Counted from the stretch's first letter, positions 45,105 to 54,320 are shown. The stretch is 64,000 nt of DNA from Balneolaceae bacterium (GCA_009711805.1 VEMX01000034.1:1-64000), one strand, 5' to 3'. A program made the numbers and translations. Notes: a model not told the origin generated them from the sequence alone.

Positions 45105-45812
45105 TTAATCCACAAGAAAATACCCATTCTGCAATAACCATTGCCTTGCTTCGCTTACATATTCGGTAGTTAAGCGGTGACCTTCATCAATCACTCTGAA
45201 TTCTGCAGAAAAACCTTCTTTTGCTAACAGTGATATTTCTTTTTTCTGAGGTTCGGCCAATACACTATCATCTTTTTTCCCGTGTAATGCAAGTACATTT
45301 ATATGAGAAGCCCGGGCTCTTTTACCTTCAAACACTTCTGTTTTAATCCTGCCTCCTACTACAATCAGATCCGAAATGTATTTCCATCTCGAAAAAGCAA
45401 AATATCCACCGAGGTATCCTCCCATGGAATATCCGAATATACAATACCGGTTTATCTCAATTGCTCCAGACACCGAATCCAGGGTATCTTGAATAAACTG
45501 AGAAGCCCTTTCCATGGACTTCACAAACTGATCCTGCCTTCCGTCGTACAGATACCACGCCCGTCCCCATTGGGCAACTGTGCGTTCACGGTTCTTATTA
45601 TAAATAGGATATGGAGCCTGAATAAACAAGTGATATGCCCTTACATCTAACATCTCCTCCATCTTCTTTTCGAAGTACACCAGGTTCTGGTTGTACCCAT
45701 GCAGATATACAATGAGTGGCTTTTTCCCTTTTGCACCGGTTTCAACAAGCTTATATGGTACTTCAATCTTAAATGAAGACTTCCCGGAAATAAGTACTTC
45801 TTTTGCTCCCAT
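45105..45812 (-). CDS. alpha/beta hydrolase (esterase/PHB depolymerase-like)
   Basis: A 235-residue hydrolase. The nucleophile elbow is 'GYSMGGYLGG' (GxSxG), the oxyanion region 'VYLHGYNQN' and the catalytic acid/histidine candidates are 'LALHGKKDDSV' and 'VIDEGHRLT'. No signal peptide. It resembles phospholipase/carboxylesterase-type cytoplasmic esterases. Substrate unknown. Confidence 0.82.
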   Translation of the reverse strand: MGAKEVLISGKSSFKIEVPYKLVETGAKGKKPLIVYLHGYNQNLVYFEKKMEEMLDVRAYHLFIQAPYPIYNKNRERTVAQWGRAWYLYDGRQDQFVKSMERASQFIQDTLDSVSGAIEINRYCIFGYSMGGYLGGYFAFSRWKYISDLIVVGGRIKTEVFEGKRARASHINVLALHGKKDDSVLAEPQKKEISLLAKEGFSAEFRVIDEGHRLTTEYVSEARQWLLQNGYFLVD

Positions 45813-45962
45813 ATGATGATCTGTTCTTTGTACTCTTAATTCTTGTGCCTACCCTTCCATCTTATTTCTTCATCCTGATATCAATAATTCTTATATCAGC
45901 AGAGAAACGACAATATAAAGGATCTGCTAAAATGTTTTTGTAGAGAACAGCGTAATAATTCG

Positions 45963-46198
45963 TTAACCCGGATTATTCACCAAGAAATTTAATCGTACGC
46001 AAGGCGAAGTGGAAATGGGAACGGAAGGGTACTGTGGTACCCTGAGTACCCCAATTTTCACTTGAACGCAGCGTACGGGGAAATTTCGCTGCCTAATCCG
46101 TACCTCAAAATTGAGCTATTACATAAAGCAATTCAACGATAATATATTCAAGTATATAGATCGCCATTTTGCATCCATTCGTGAATAATTCGGGTTAA
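45963..46198. mobile_element. MITE-like element with 14-bp inverted ends and TTAA target duplication
   Basis: The left end cccggattattcac (45967-45980) pairs with gtgaataattcggg (46181-46194) with one mismatch. TTAA flanks both (45963-45966 and 46195-46198). Ends beginning CCC and a TTAA duplication are known for IS1380 and the related piggyBac group. Inside is a long imperfect palindrome whose arms gaaattt...gtacgc (45984-46000) and gcgtacg...aaatttc (46071-46087) centre on GGGTAC-tgtg-GTACCC (46027-46042). There is no transposase gene, so it would be non-autonomous. Confidence 0.8.
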
Positions 46199-46261
46199 GG
46201 GTTCCCTTTTCTGTACCATCTAAATTAAAGCAAAAACTTTGGCTCAATTTGTGAATTAAGA

Positions 46262-46292
46262 TTGGAATTACTTTTAATCCCTCTTACTTTTG
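46262..46292 (+). promoter_or_regulatory. near-consensus Bacteroidota promoter for bioB
   Basis: TTG (46262-46264), a 20-bp spacer and TACTTTTG (46285-46292), which matches TAnnTTTG exactly. The start codon is 34 bp downstream. This is the best promoter match I found in the window. No biotin operator is recognised. Confidence 0.7.
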
Positions 46293-46326
46293 CATCATTA
46301 TTATAGAATCTGAAGAAATTATTGAT

Positions 46327-47325
46327 ATGTCTGAAATTCGTACCAACTGGACTGAAGAAGAAGTAACTCAAATATATAACACCCCCCTGATGGAGCTCAT
46401 CTATCAGGCGGCTACGGTGCATCGTGATTATCATGAAACAGGTGAAGTGCAGGTTTGTACGTTATTGTCGATTAAAACCGGTGGATGCTCCGAAGATTGT
46501 GCCTATTGCCCACAGTCAGCACGGTATGAGACTGAGGTTAAAGCTGAAAAGATGATGCCTAAAGAGATGATCCTGGCAGCAGCCGAACGTGCCAAAGAAG
46601 CAGGGAGTACCCGTTTCTGTATGGGAGCCGCCTGGAGAAGTGCCCGCAAAACCAAAGATTTTGACCGGGTCCTCGATGTTGTTTCTGACGTAGCTGATAT
46701 GGGCCTCGAGGTTTGTGCGACACTGGGCATGTTGAATGATGAACAAGCAGCCAAGCTTAAAGATGCCGGCCTGTACGCATACAACCACAACCTGGACAGC
46801 AGCGAAGACTTCTATAAAAAGATTATTACAACCCGTTCTTACGATGATCGCCTGGATACGATCAAAAAAGTACAGGACAACGATATTTCTGTTTGTTCAG
46901 GAGGGATTATTGGTATGGGAGAAACTCATGAAGATCGCATTGGCTTGCTGTATACCCTCTGCACTCTGGACCAGCATCCCGAGTCGGTACCGGTAAATGC
47001 TTTGATTGCTGTTGAGGGAACTCCCATGGAAAACCAGCCTAAGGTACCCAGTTGGGACATGGCTCGTATGATTGCCACCGCCCGCATTCTCATGCCCGAG
47101 TCCATGGTTCGCCTTTCAGCCGGACGTGTTCGCATGGATTTTGAAGAACAGGCGCTATGTTTTATGGCAGGTGCCAATTCCATCTTTACCGGAGAAAAAC
47201 TTCTCACCACCGATAACAATGAACTAAGTGAAGACATGCATATGTTTGAGCTCTTCGGCCTCACCCCTCGTCCTGCTTATAAAAACGCAAAGGAAGAGCA
47301 TCTACCTGAAGTAGTGGCAGAGTAA
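46327..47325 (+). CDS. bioB: biotin synthase
   Basis: A 332-residue radical-SAM enzyme that inserts sulfur into dethiobiotin. The SAM cluster motif is 'CSEDCAYC' (about 54-61, CxxxCxxC). 'FCMGAAWR' and 'YNHNLDSS' are family signatures and 'RLSAGRVRM' holds the arginine of the second cluster. Other bio genes are not adjacent. It has its own near-consensus promoter. Confidence 0.97.
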   Translation: MSEIRTNWTEEEVTQIYNTPLMELIYQAATVHRDYHETGEVQVCTLLSIKTGGCSEDCAYCPQSARYETEVKAEKMMPKEMILAAAERAKEAGSTRFCMGAAWRSARKTKDFDRVLDVVSDVADMGLEVCATLGMLNDEQAAKLKDAGLYAYNHNLDSSEDFYKKIITTRSYDDRLDTIKKVQDNDISVCSGGIIGMGETHEDRIGLLYTLCTLDQHPESVPVNALIAVEGTPMENQPKVPSWDMARMIATARILMPESMVRLSAGRVRMDFEEQALCFMAGANSIFTGEKLLTTDNNELSEDMHMFELFGLTPRPAYKNAKEEHLPEVVAE

Positions 47326-47412
47326 TCACCTCAAAACTATAGACTGCGGTTATTTAGTAATGAGTGAAGGACGATGGACGATAGATTTCGCTTCATATGC
47401 TTTAGAGCAGTA

Positions 47413-47676
47413 ACCTCGCAAGTCTCTGGCTTGCTTTAGGAGGAAGAATTGTTGTACGTACCCTCCAATAAGTTTAGAAGCAGAAAATACCACTCATTCC
47501 CCTTTCCCCCGACCTCACCCATACCCTTTCCTTCCCCGAGGGGACGTCTGCGGCGCTCAAGGAGAGGGCTTTTCAATAAGTCCCAAAACCTCAAAAGTGA
47601 GTAAACAATCCATTGATTACCCAGCAAGTCCTCTCCTCCAGGAGAGGATTTAGGTGAGGTGAAAGTATATGGCAGC
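47413..47676. repeat. palindromic repeat family, copy C (with 5' extension)
   Basis: Contains gcaag-tctctgg-cttgc, then the family core from 47509: ccctttcctt...aaggagaggg and tcctctcctccaggagagga, ending 'aggtgaggtgaaagta'. It is nearly identical to 47815-48075. Confidence 0.9.
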
Positions 47677-47734
47677 CTTAGCCTTCATAGCAACTAACCA
47701 TATCAATACTGATTAAGGTAGTGGACCACCCTAA

Positions 47735-47810
47735 AGCTCTCTTAAGTCTTACAGCGAGTATCGGGGGGCATTACATAGAACCAAGCCCGTCGAACGCTGA
47801 CTTAAGAGCT
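47735..47810. repeat. inverted repeat between repeat copies C and D
   Basis: agctctcttaagtc (47735-47748) and gacttaagagct (47799-47810) are reverse complements apart from two extra bases in the left arm. They enclose about 50 bp. It could be a small element end pair or a transcribed stem. Confidence 0.6.
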
Positions 47811-47814
47811 GGGG

Positions 47815-48075
47815 CCTCGCAAGTCTCTGGCTTGCCTTAGGAGGAAGAATTGTTGTACGTACCCTCCAATAAGTTTAGAAGCAGAAAATACCACTCATTC
47901 CCCTTTCCCCCGACCTCACCCATACCCTCTCCTTCCCCGAGGGGACGTCTGCGGCGCTCAAGGAGAGGGTTTTTCAATAAGTCCCAAAACCTCAAAAGTA
48001 AGTAAACAATCCATTGATTGGCCAGCAAGTCCTCTCCTCCAGGAGAGGATTTAGGTGAGGTGAGAGTACAGCAGT
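47815..48075. repeat. palindromic repeat family, copy D (with 5' extension)
   Basis: A second near-identical copy of 47413-47676, ending 23 bp before the korB stop codon. Its core begins at about 47909. Both palindromes are intact. Confidence 0.9.
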
Positions 48076-48098
48076 CCCCTCACTTTTCACATACTGCA

Positions 48099-49175
48099 CT
48101 ATTTTACGTCCCAAGTCTCTGGGCCGGCAAGCAGGGTATCCAGGTTGGCTTCCCGTTTGCTGATAGCATACTCATTTTGAGCCAATACGCCTTCATCGTA
48201 GGTTGGGCGATCTACTGCATAGAGCACCCCAAATGGCCGGGGGAACTTGAGATGTTCTCCATTCTGAGGATGTTCAAAAAATCTTGAAAGCAGATTTGCT
48301 TTGGTGGTATCTGTTTCGTCATGTATCCAAAGATCATCTTTTGAGTACTCACCATTCAGTTCTACCACTTGAGGTATTAAACCATCCAGGCGCACCCCTT
48401 TATCTTTGTCTTTACCAAATACCAACGGTTCTCCATCTTCCAGATAGATGGTTTCACGGGGTCTGGATTTCTTATCGGTAAACAATTCAAAAGCACCATC
48501 ATTAAAGACAATACAGTTCTGGTAGATCTCAAGCATAGAAGCTCCTTGATGCTCATGAGCCCGGTTCAGCATCTTTTTTAAATGCCTTGGATCCCGATCC
48601 ATAGCACGAGCTACAAACGTACCGTCTGCCCCCAAACTGAGAGAAAGCGGATTAAACGGATGATCAATAGATCCAAAAGGGGTAGATTTTGAGATAGTAC
48701 CTTCTGGCGCGGTAGGTGAATACTGCCCTTTGGTGAGCCCGTAGATCTGATTATTAAAAAGCATCAGGTTTACATTTACATTTCGGCGTAATAGCTGCAC
48801 AAAATGATTAGCTCCAATAGAAAGGGAATCCCCGTCGCCGGTAATAATCCATACACTTAATTCCGGGCGTGATACTTTTAAACCCGTAGCTATGGCGGGA
48901 GCTCTCCCATGGATAGAGTGCATGCCAAAAGTATCCATATAGTAGGGGAAACGGGCGGCACAGCCAATCCCGGAAATAAATACAATGTCTTTCTTGGGAA
49001 CCCCAAGATCCGGCATCACATTTTGAATTTGTTTCAGAATAGTGTAATCCCCACAACCAGGACACCACCGCACATCCTGGTCAGAAGAAAAATCTTTGGA
49101 AGAATAGCTCACTGCTTCTTCTTCCGTGTTTCCGTTTGAGTTTATGAAGTCGTCAATTTTTGTTTCTAAAGGCAT
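48099..49175 (-). CDS. korB: 2-oxoacid:ferredoxin oxidoreductase beta subunit
   Basis: A 358-residue TPP-binding subunit. 'RWCPGCGDYTIL' (about 36-47) carries the cysteines, 'GDGDSLSIGANHFVQLLRRN' (about 113-132) is the TPP/Mg motif and 'NNQIYGLTKGQYSPT' follows. With KorA it interconverts 2-oxoglutarate (or pyruvate) and acyl-CoA using ferredoxin. The two-subunit form lacks a ferredoxin domain, so a separate ferredoxin is needed. It is 6 nt downstream of korA. Confidence 0.93.
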   Translation of the reverse strand: MPLETKIDDFINSNGNTEEEAVSYSSKDFSSDQDVRWCPGCGDYTILKQIQNVMPDLGVPKKDIVFISGIGCAARFPYYMDTFGMHSIHGRAPAIATGLKVSRPELSVWIITGDGDSLSIGANHFVQLLRRNVNVNLMLFNNQIYGLTKGQYSPTAPEGTISKSTPFGSIDHPFNPLSLSLGADGTFVARAMDRDPRHLKKMLNRAHEHQGASMLEIYQNCIVFNDGAFELFTDKKSRPRETIYLEDGEPLVFGKDKDKGVRLDGLIPQVVELNGEYSKDDLWIHDETDTTKANLLSRFFEHPQNGEHLKFPRPFGVLYAVDRPTYDEGVLAQNEYAISKREANLDTLLAGPETWDVK

Positions 49176-49181
49176 ATTAAT

Positions 49182-51062
49182 TCAGCTTGCTTTAGTTCGC
49201 GCAGGTATTTGTTTGTCAGAAATGATATTCAGGATGTCCTCTTTTAGTTCTGCTACCCCAAAAGGCCGTCCTTTTATTTTATTTATTGGTTCTGCAGCAA
49301 TCATGAAGTGATCTCTGATCACACGAACCAACTGCCCGTTATTAATTTCGGGGACAATCACTTTATCAAAACCAGAAAGCAATGCTTCCAGGTTTCGGGG
49401 AAACGGACTCAAGTACCTAAGGTGGGCATGTGAAATATCATGGCCGTCTTTTCGCAGTTCAGCAACAGCCGTACGGATACTTCCATAAGTTGATCCCCAT
49501 CCCAGGATAAGTATATCACCTTGGTCGTTCCCTTGATCAATTTCCTGCCGTGGAATAAAATCAGCTACTTTATCTCGTTTAGCTTCCCGTACCTTCACCA
49601 TTTTTTGGTGATTGTCGGGATCATAAGAAACGTCTCCGGTCTCGTCTTCTTTCTCCAGTCCACCTACCCGATGTTCGATACCTTTGGTGCCGGGTATAGC
49701 CCAGGAGCGGACGTGCCGTTCATCCCGCACATACGGCAAAAATGGTTCCTCACTCCCCTCTCGAGGCGATTCAAAGCCAACTTCAATATTCTTAAGATCT
49801 TTTTCCTGTGGAAACTTCCACGGTTCTGAACCATTAGCAAGATATCCATCGGAGAGATACATCACAGGTATCATATGTTCCAGGGCAATACGGGAGGCTT
49901 CAAAAGCCATCTGAAAACAATCGGCGGGTGTGCTTGGAGCCACAACCACCATGGGACTTTCCCCATTACGGCCATAAAACGCCTGTAGCAGGTCGGCCTG
50001 CTCCGTTTTGGTAGGCATACCCGTAGAAGGTCCTGCTCGCTGAATATTCAATACCACAAGGGGGAGCTCAAGCATTACTGCCAGGCCTATAGCTTCTCCT
50101 TTGAGCGCAATACCCGGCCCGGAAGAACTCGTTACACCAAGGCTTCCGCCAAAAGCAGCACCAATAGCCGACGATACAGCTGCAATTTCGTCCTCAGCCT
50201 GGAAAGTGGTAATCCCAAAATTCTTGTAGCGAGAAAGCCCATGCAATATATCCGAAGCCGGCGTAATAGGATATGAACCAAAAAATAATGGAAGCTTACT
50301 TTTCTTGGTAGCTGCAACCAATCCTAGTACGGTAGACTCGTTTCCGGTTATATTTCTATAAGTACCCGGTTCAAGATCTGCTTCTTCTACTGTATACCGG
50401 GAAGAAAAAATTTCGGCTGTTTCTCCAAAATGATAGCCTGTTTTCAGAACCTTTATATTGGCGGCCGCTACATCAGGTTTCTTCCCAAATTTTTTATTTA
50501 AAAACTGAATAGTAGAATCCATCGGACGGTTATACATCCAGTACAACAGCCCCAAAACAAACATATTCTTACAACGATCCACATCCTTATAAGACAGATC
50601 CATATCAGAAAGTGCCTCTTTGGTCATCTTGCTGATGTCCATCTCATAAACGGTGTAGGAACTGAGCGTGTCATCCTCTAAAGGATTGGCCCCTTCGGGA
50701 TATTTAGCCAATTTCAGGTTTCGTTTGTCGAAGCCAGCCGTATTGGCGATGATGAGTCCCCCTTTCTTAAGCAGAGAGAGATTCGCTTTTAAGGCCGCTG
50801 AATTCATTACAACAAGTACATCACATACATCCCCCGGAGTCATTATTTCCTTACTTCCAAAATGAAGCTGGAAAGATGATACCCCCGGTACAGTTCCGGC
50901 TGGTGCGCGTATTTCAGCTGGAAATTCGGGTAATGTTCTCAAATCGTTACCGAGAAGGGCGGTAGTATTTGTGAAGAGTGATCCTGTTAGCTGCATCCCA
51001 TCCCCGGAATCTCCGGCAAATCGAATGGTCACTTCCTCACAAACCTGGTTTTTGATGTCCAT
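49182..51062 (-). CDS. korA: 2-oxoacid:ferredoxin oxidoreductase alpha subunit (gamma-alpha fusion)
   Basis: A 626-residue protein. The N-terminal 190 residues are the gamma domain ('VTIRFAGDSGDGMQLTG', 'LPEFPAEIRAPAGTVPGVSSFQL', about 42-64). The alpha domain begins near 235 with 'GNESTVLGLVAATKKSKLPLFFGSYPITPASDI', about 236-268. 'GPSTGMPTKTEQADL' is a further signature. It forms the enzyme with korB. Substrate preference between 2-oxoglutarate and branched or pyruvate-type acids cannot be fixed by eye. Confidence 0.93.
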   Translation of the reverse strand: MDIKNQVCEEVTIRFAGDSGDGMQLTGSLFTNTTALLGNDLRTLPEFPAEIRAPAGTVPGVSSFQLHFGSKEIMTPGDVCDVLVVMNSAALKANLSLLKKGGLIIANTAGFDKRNLKLAKYPEGANPLEDDTLSSYTVYEMDISKMTKEALSDMDLSYKDVDRCKNMFVLGLLYWMYNRPMDSTIQFLNKKFGKKPDVAAANIKVLKTGYHFGETAEIFSSRYTVEEADLEPGTYRNITGNESTVLGLVAATKKSKLPLFFGSYPITPASDILHGLSRYKNFGITTFQAEDEIAAVSSAIGAAFGGSLGVTSSSGPGIALKGEAIGLAVMLELPLVVLNIQRAGPSTGMPTKTEQADLLQAFYGRNGESPMVVVAPSTPADCFQMAFEASRIALEHMIPVMYLSDGYLANGSEPWKFPQEKDLKNIEVGFESPREGSEEPFLPYVRDERHVRSWAIPGTKGIEHRVGGLEKEDETGDVSYDPDNHQKMVKVREAKRDKVADFIPRQEIDQGNDQGDILILGWGSTYGSIRTAVAELRKDGHDISHAHLRYLSPFPRNLEALLSGFDKVIVPEINNGQLVRVIRDHFMIAAEPINKIKGRPFGVAELKEDILNIISDKQIPARTKAS

Positions 51063-51175
51063 AAAACTACTATCAAATCATTTAAATTGCGATCGGTGTC
51101 AAAATCTTGCTTTTTAAGTAGAAAAGAAACGTTAATTTGACCTTATTCAATATTCTAATAGTTCCGAAATCCGCT

Positions 51176-52081
51176 ATGAAATCAACCTGTTTCCCTACTT
51201 TTATCCTCATTCTTGCAGCTGCCCTGTATTCCTGTGGCCCAACGCCTGCAAAAGAAAATATTTCCATTAATCCACAATTAATCCAGGACTCCACTAAGAT
51301 TGCTTTTAGCATTGAAAATGGTCTTCAGGGCCCCGAAGCAGTACGTTTTGACCCTAAACATGATGTTTATTTCATCTCTAATTTCAATGGAGGAGGAAAT
51401 ACACTTGATGCTAACGGATTCATTACCAAAGCAGACTCAAATGGCCGGATTATAGAATTAAAATTTATTCAGGAAGACGGAGAATATCCCCTTCATGCTC
51501 CCCGGGGAATGTTTATAACCGAAACAGAGCTGTGGGTAGCCGACGTAATAGGTGTGCATAGTTTTGACCTTAAAAGTGGTAAACAAAACAGCTTTGTTAG
51601 TTTCAAAGATTTTGAGGTAGGTTTTCTCAATGATGTTTCTGCTGATGAACAGGGAAACATCTATATAACCGATACCGGAACTTCCCGGGTTTATATTATT
51701 CAAAATGGAGCCCCCTCGGTATATCTGGATGCTCTGCCGATTGCCCCCAATGGTATCAGCCGGGATATAAATCAAAACAGATTTGTACTGGCTCCCTGGG
51801 GCGGAGATTCTTTGTTCTATTCCTTTGGTCCTGAAAAAAATCTTCAGGAATATGCATCCATGGATGGTGGTTATTTTGATGGAATAGAGTTTATGGATGA
51901 CTATATGCTCACCTCCAGCCAGCAGGATTCCAGCATTCGCATCTATGATGGTAAAGACAACCACATCCTGATACATACGCCCGGGCGAGGCGCTGACATC
52001 GGAATCGATACCGCCAGAAGGAGAATAGCTGTACCTTATATTGCTCTTAACCGGGTCGACATCTGGGAGCTTTCCAACTAA
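51176..52081 (+). CDS. SMP-30/NHL-type beta-propeller lipoprotein
   Basis: A 301-residue protein from the ATG at 51176 (an in-frame upstream ATG-like start at 51137 only adds residues before the signal). The signal ends in the lipobox 'LYSC'. Propeller-like repeats follow: 'GPEAVRFDPKHDVYFISNFNGGG', about 45-67, 'APRGMFITETELWVADV', 'NDVSADEQGNIYITDT' and 'PNGISRDINQNRFVLAPWGG'. It may be a periplasmic lactonase-like or binding propeller; the catalytic residues of SMP-30 are not obvious. Confidence 0.78.
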   Translation: MKSTCFPTFILILAAALYSCGPTPAKENISINPQLIQDSTKIAFSIENGLQGPEAVRFDPKHDVYFISNFNGGGNTLDANGFITKADSNGRIIELKFIQEDGEYPLHAPRGMFITETELWVADVIGVHSFDLKSGKQNSFVSFKDFEVGFLNDVSADEQGNIYITDTGTSRVYIIQNGAPSVYLDALPIAPNGISRDINQNRFVLAPWGGDSLFYSFGPEKNLQEYASMDGGYFDGIEFMDDYMLTSSQQDSSIRIYDGKDNHILIHTPGRGADIGIDTARRRIAVPYIALNRVDIWELSN

Positions 52082-52150
52082 TGCTTTTAACCATTTATAC
52101 CAAACAATTGAGGCTCGATTCCACATCATAATATGCTTATCTTTAGGGCT

Positions 52151-53491
52151 ATGAAGAAAGTAGCGTTCGAAACTTTAGGCTGTAAACTTAATTTCTCAGA
52201 AACCTCCTCAATGCGGAGAGACTTCTCTAACCAGGGATTTGAGATTGGAGCATTTGATGAAGAAGCCGATATATATATCATTAATACCTGTTCGGTAACC
52301 AATAATGCCAACAGCAGCTGCCGGCAAACCGTACGGCAGGCCCTCCGAAGGAATCCCGAGGCCTTTGTAGCCGTAGTTGGCTGTTACGCCCAACTGGAAC
52401 CTGAAGAAATTGCCGAAATTGAAGGCGTAGATGTAGTGCTGGGAGCTAAAGACAAGTTCAAGCTGCTTGACTTGTTTGATGATTTTGTAAAGCAGGAAAA
52501 AACCCTCATTCACAATACCGATGTAAACGAAGCTGTCGACTTTCATAATGCCTTTTCAGGGGAAGACCGCACCCGTGCCTTCCTCAAGATACAGGACGGA
52601 TGTAATTATAAATGCTCGTTCTGTACCATTCCGTTGGCGAGAGGTAAAAGCCGCAGCGCCAAAATAGATACGGTAGTCCGCAATGCCCAACAGTTGGTGG
52701 AGGAAGACTTCAGGGAAATTATTATTACCGGGGTAAATGCCGGAGATTTTGGGTACGATACCGATGAAAACTTCTTCCAGCTTTTACAAGCATTGGATAA
52801 AGTGGATGGCCTTGAACGCATCCGTGTTTCCTCCATAGAGCCCAATTTGCTGCATGAGGATATTATTCGCTTTGCAGCAGAATCAGATAAACTGCAGCCT
52901 CACTTCCATATTCCGTTGCAAAGCGGAAGTGATGAAATGCTTAGGTTAATGCGCCGCCGATATAAATCGGAGCTGTACAAAGGCCGTGTGGAACTCATTC
53001 GCAAGGTAATGCCGGATGCCTGCATAGGAGTAGATGTAATAACAGGTCATCCCGGAGAAACCGATGAGCTTTTCCAGGAGTCCTTCGACTTTATTGACAG
53101 CCTGGACATCTCCTACCTGCATGTATTCACCTATTCGGAACGGCCCAACACGCATGCCCTCACTCTTAAACCTGTGATAGATCACCAGGTACGCAAAGAA
53201 CGAACCCACAAGCTACGCAGGCTTTCTTCCAAAAAACGTTTCGCATTTGATACCCGCTTTATTGGACAAAGCCGGCCGGTGCTATTTGAGGAAGAAAATA
53301 AACATGGCTTTATGCAGGGATGGACAGACAACTACGTTCGGGTAGCCGTTCCTTTTAACCAGCGTTTAACTAATACCATCCAGCAGGTAGAAATTGGGAA
53401 ACGCAGCAAATACGGCCATCATTTCGGGAAACTGCCGGAAGAAGTTATTATCGAAGAAGAAGTAATTCAAAACCTCATTACCGATGAATGA
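52151..53491 (+). CDS. mtaB: tRNA t6A37 methylthiotransferase MtaB
   Basis: A 446-residue radical-SAM enzyme from the ATG at 52151. Its N-terminal domain holds the cysteines of the second cluster ('TLGCKLNFSE', 'NTCSVTNNA', 'VVGCYAQ'). The radical-SAM motif is 'CNYKCSFC', and a TRAM domain closes the protein. It converts t6A37 to ms2t6A37 in ANN-decoding tRNAs. The uracil-DNA glycosylase start overlaps its end by 8 nt. Confidence 0.93.
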   Translation: MKKVAFETLGCKLNFSETSSMRRDFSNQGFEIGAFDEEADIYIINTCSVTNNANSSCRQTVRQALRRNPEAFVAVVGCYAQLEPEEIAEIEGVDVVLGAKDKFKLLDLFDDFVKQEKTLIHNTDVNEAVDFHNAFSGEDRTRAFLKIQDGCNYKCSFCTIPLARGKSRSAKIDTVVRNAQQLVEEDFREIIITGVNAGDFGYDTDENFFQLLQALDKVDGLERIRVSSIEPNLLHEDIIRFAAESDKLQPHFHIPLQSGSDEMLRLMRRRYKSELYKGRVELIRKVMPDACIGVDVITGHPGETDELFQESFDFIDSLDISYLHVFTYSERPNTHALTLKPVIDHQVRKERTHKLRRLSSKKRFAFDTRFIGQSRPVLFEEENKHGFMQGWTDNYVRVAVPFNQRLTNTIQQVEIGKRSKYGHHFGKLPEEVIIEEEVIQNLITDE

Positions 53492-54320
53492 TCCTGAAGA
53501 TCTTATAAACCGCATCTCAAGATTTGTAGAGCAGCAACGCGAAGTTTATGGAGAGTTCGCTTTTAAAAAAACAAAAGCTGATCAGCCTGGGGTTACCAAA
53601 AATGCATCCCTTTCGGAAGAAGATAAAGATACTACATCCACTACTGAAACCTCCCGGGAAGCAACCACCCAGTACAAGGCTGCCCCCTCAGAACCAGTGC
53701 CAGAGGAAGCCAATACAAAAGAAACCGAGCTAAGCCCCGCCGAACGTATTCAAAACTGTAAAACGCTGGATGAATTGAGGCACCTCTGTGAGCAAACTGA
53801 AGTGTTGACAACTGACCTGGAAGGTACTAATCTTGTTTTTGGAGTTGGAAATCCAAATGCTGATTTAATGATTGTTGGTGAGGCTCCCGGATACAATGAA
53901 GATCGCCAGGGAGAGCCTTTTGTTGGAAAAGCAGGTCAACTGCTCGACAAAATTATGGGAGCTATCAATTTCGATCGTTCAGATATTTATATCGCCAATA
54001 TTTTAAAACACCGTCCTCCCAACAACAGAAATCCAAAAGCTGAAGAACGCCAAAAAAGCCTCCCATACCTGCTTAAACAAATAGAATTGGTGGATCCCAA
54101 ATTAATTTTATGTGTTGGTAAAGTTTCGGGTACTACACTTCTCAACCGGGATACCACCCTGGGAAGCCTCCGAAAACAGTTTCACGATTTTCATGGAAGA
54201 GAACTAATGGTTACCTATCACCCTGCAGCCTTACTCAGAAATCAACAATGGAAACGCCCCACCTGGGAAGATGTACAAATGCTCCGAAAACGCTATGATG
54301 AACTCAACGGGCAACCCTGA
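53484..54320 (+). CDS. uracil-DNA glycosylase superfamily (family 4-like), Fe-S cysteines absent
   Basis: A 278-residue protein with a hydrophilic, T/E-rich N-terminal extension of about 85 residues. The domain follows: 'GEAPGYNEDRQGEPFVGKAG' (about 133-152) is motif A of family 4, and 'TYHPAALLRN' is motif B. In canonical family 4, cysteines lie in 'CxxC', 'KCRPPxNR' and before the helix after it; here the middle one is 'KHRPPNNR' and the next is serine, with only unrelated cysteines at the N-side. A 4Fe-4S cluster is therefore doubtful. It removes uracil from DNA if active. Confidence 0.85.
   Translation: MNDPEDLINRISRFVEQQREVYGEFAFKKTKADQPGVTKNASLSEEDKDTTSTTETSREATTQYKAAPSEPVPEEANTKETELSPAERIQNCKTLDELRHLCEQTEVLTTDLEGTNLVFGVGNPNADLMIVGEAPGYNEDRQGEPFVGKAGQLLDKIMGAINFDRSDIYIANILKHRPPNNRNPKAEERQKSLPYLLKQIELVDPKLILCVGKVSGTTLLNRDTTLGSLRKQFHDFHGRELMVTYHPAALLRNQQWKRPTWEDVQMLRKRYDELNGQP

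Larger units (their letters stand above)
45813..46326. other. intergenic region with TTAA-flanked element and the bioB promoter
   Basis: Apart from the inverted-repeat element at 45963-46198 and the promoter at 46262-46292, nothing is recognised in the 514 bp. Confidence 0.6.
47326..48098. other. 773-bp gene-free region with a duplicated palindromic repeat
   Basis: Two near-identical 260-bp copies (47413-47676 and 47815-48075) lie in the same direction, about 402 bp apart. Between them is an inverted repeat (47735-47810). Short frames inside (around 47436-47627 and 47837-48028) translate the repeat and are not genes. Confidence 0.8.

Noticed and set aside
47436-48028. Two near-identical 63-codon frames (47436-47627 and 47837-48028) and similar ones at 20659-21045
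   Set aside because: They are translations of the palindromic repeat family, identical because the DNA is duplicated.
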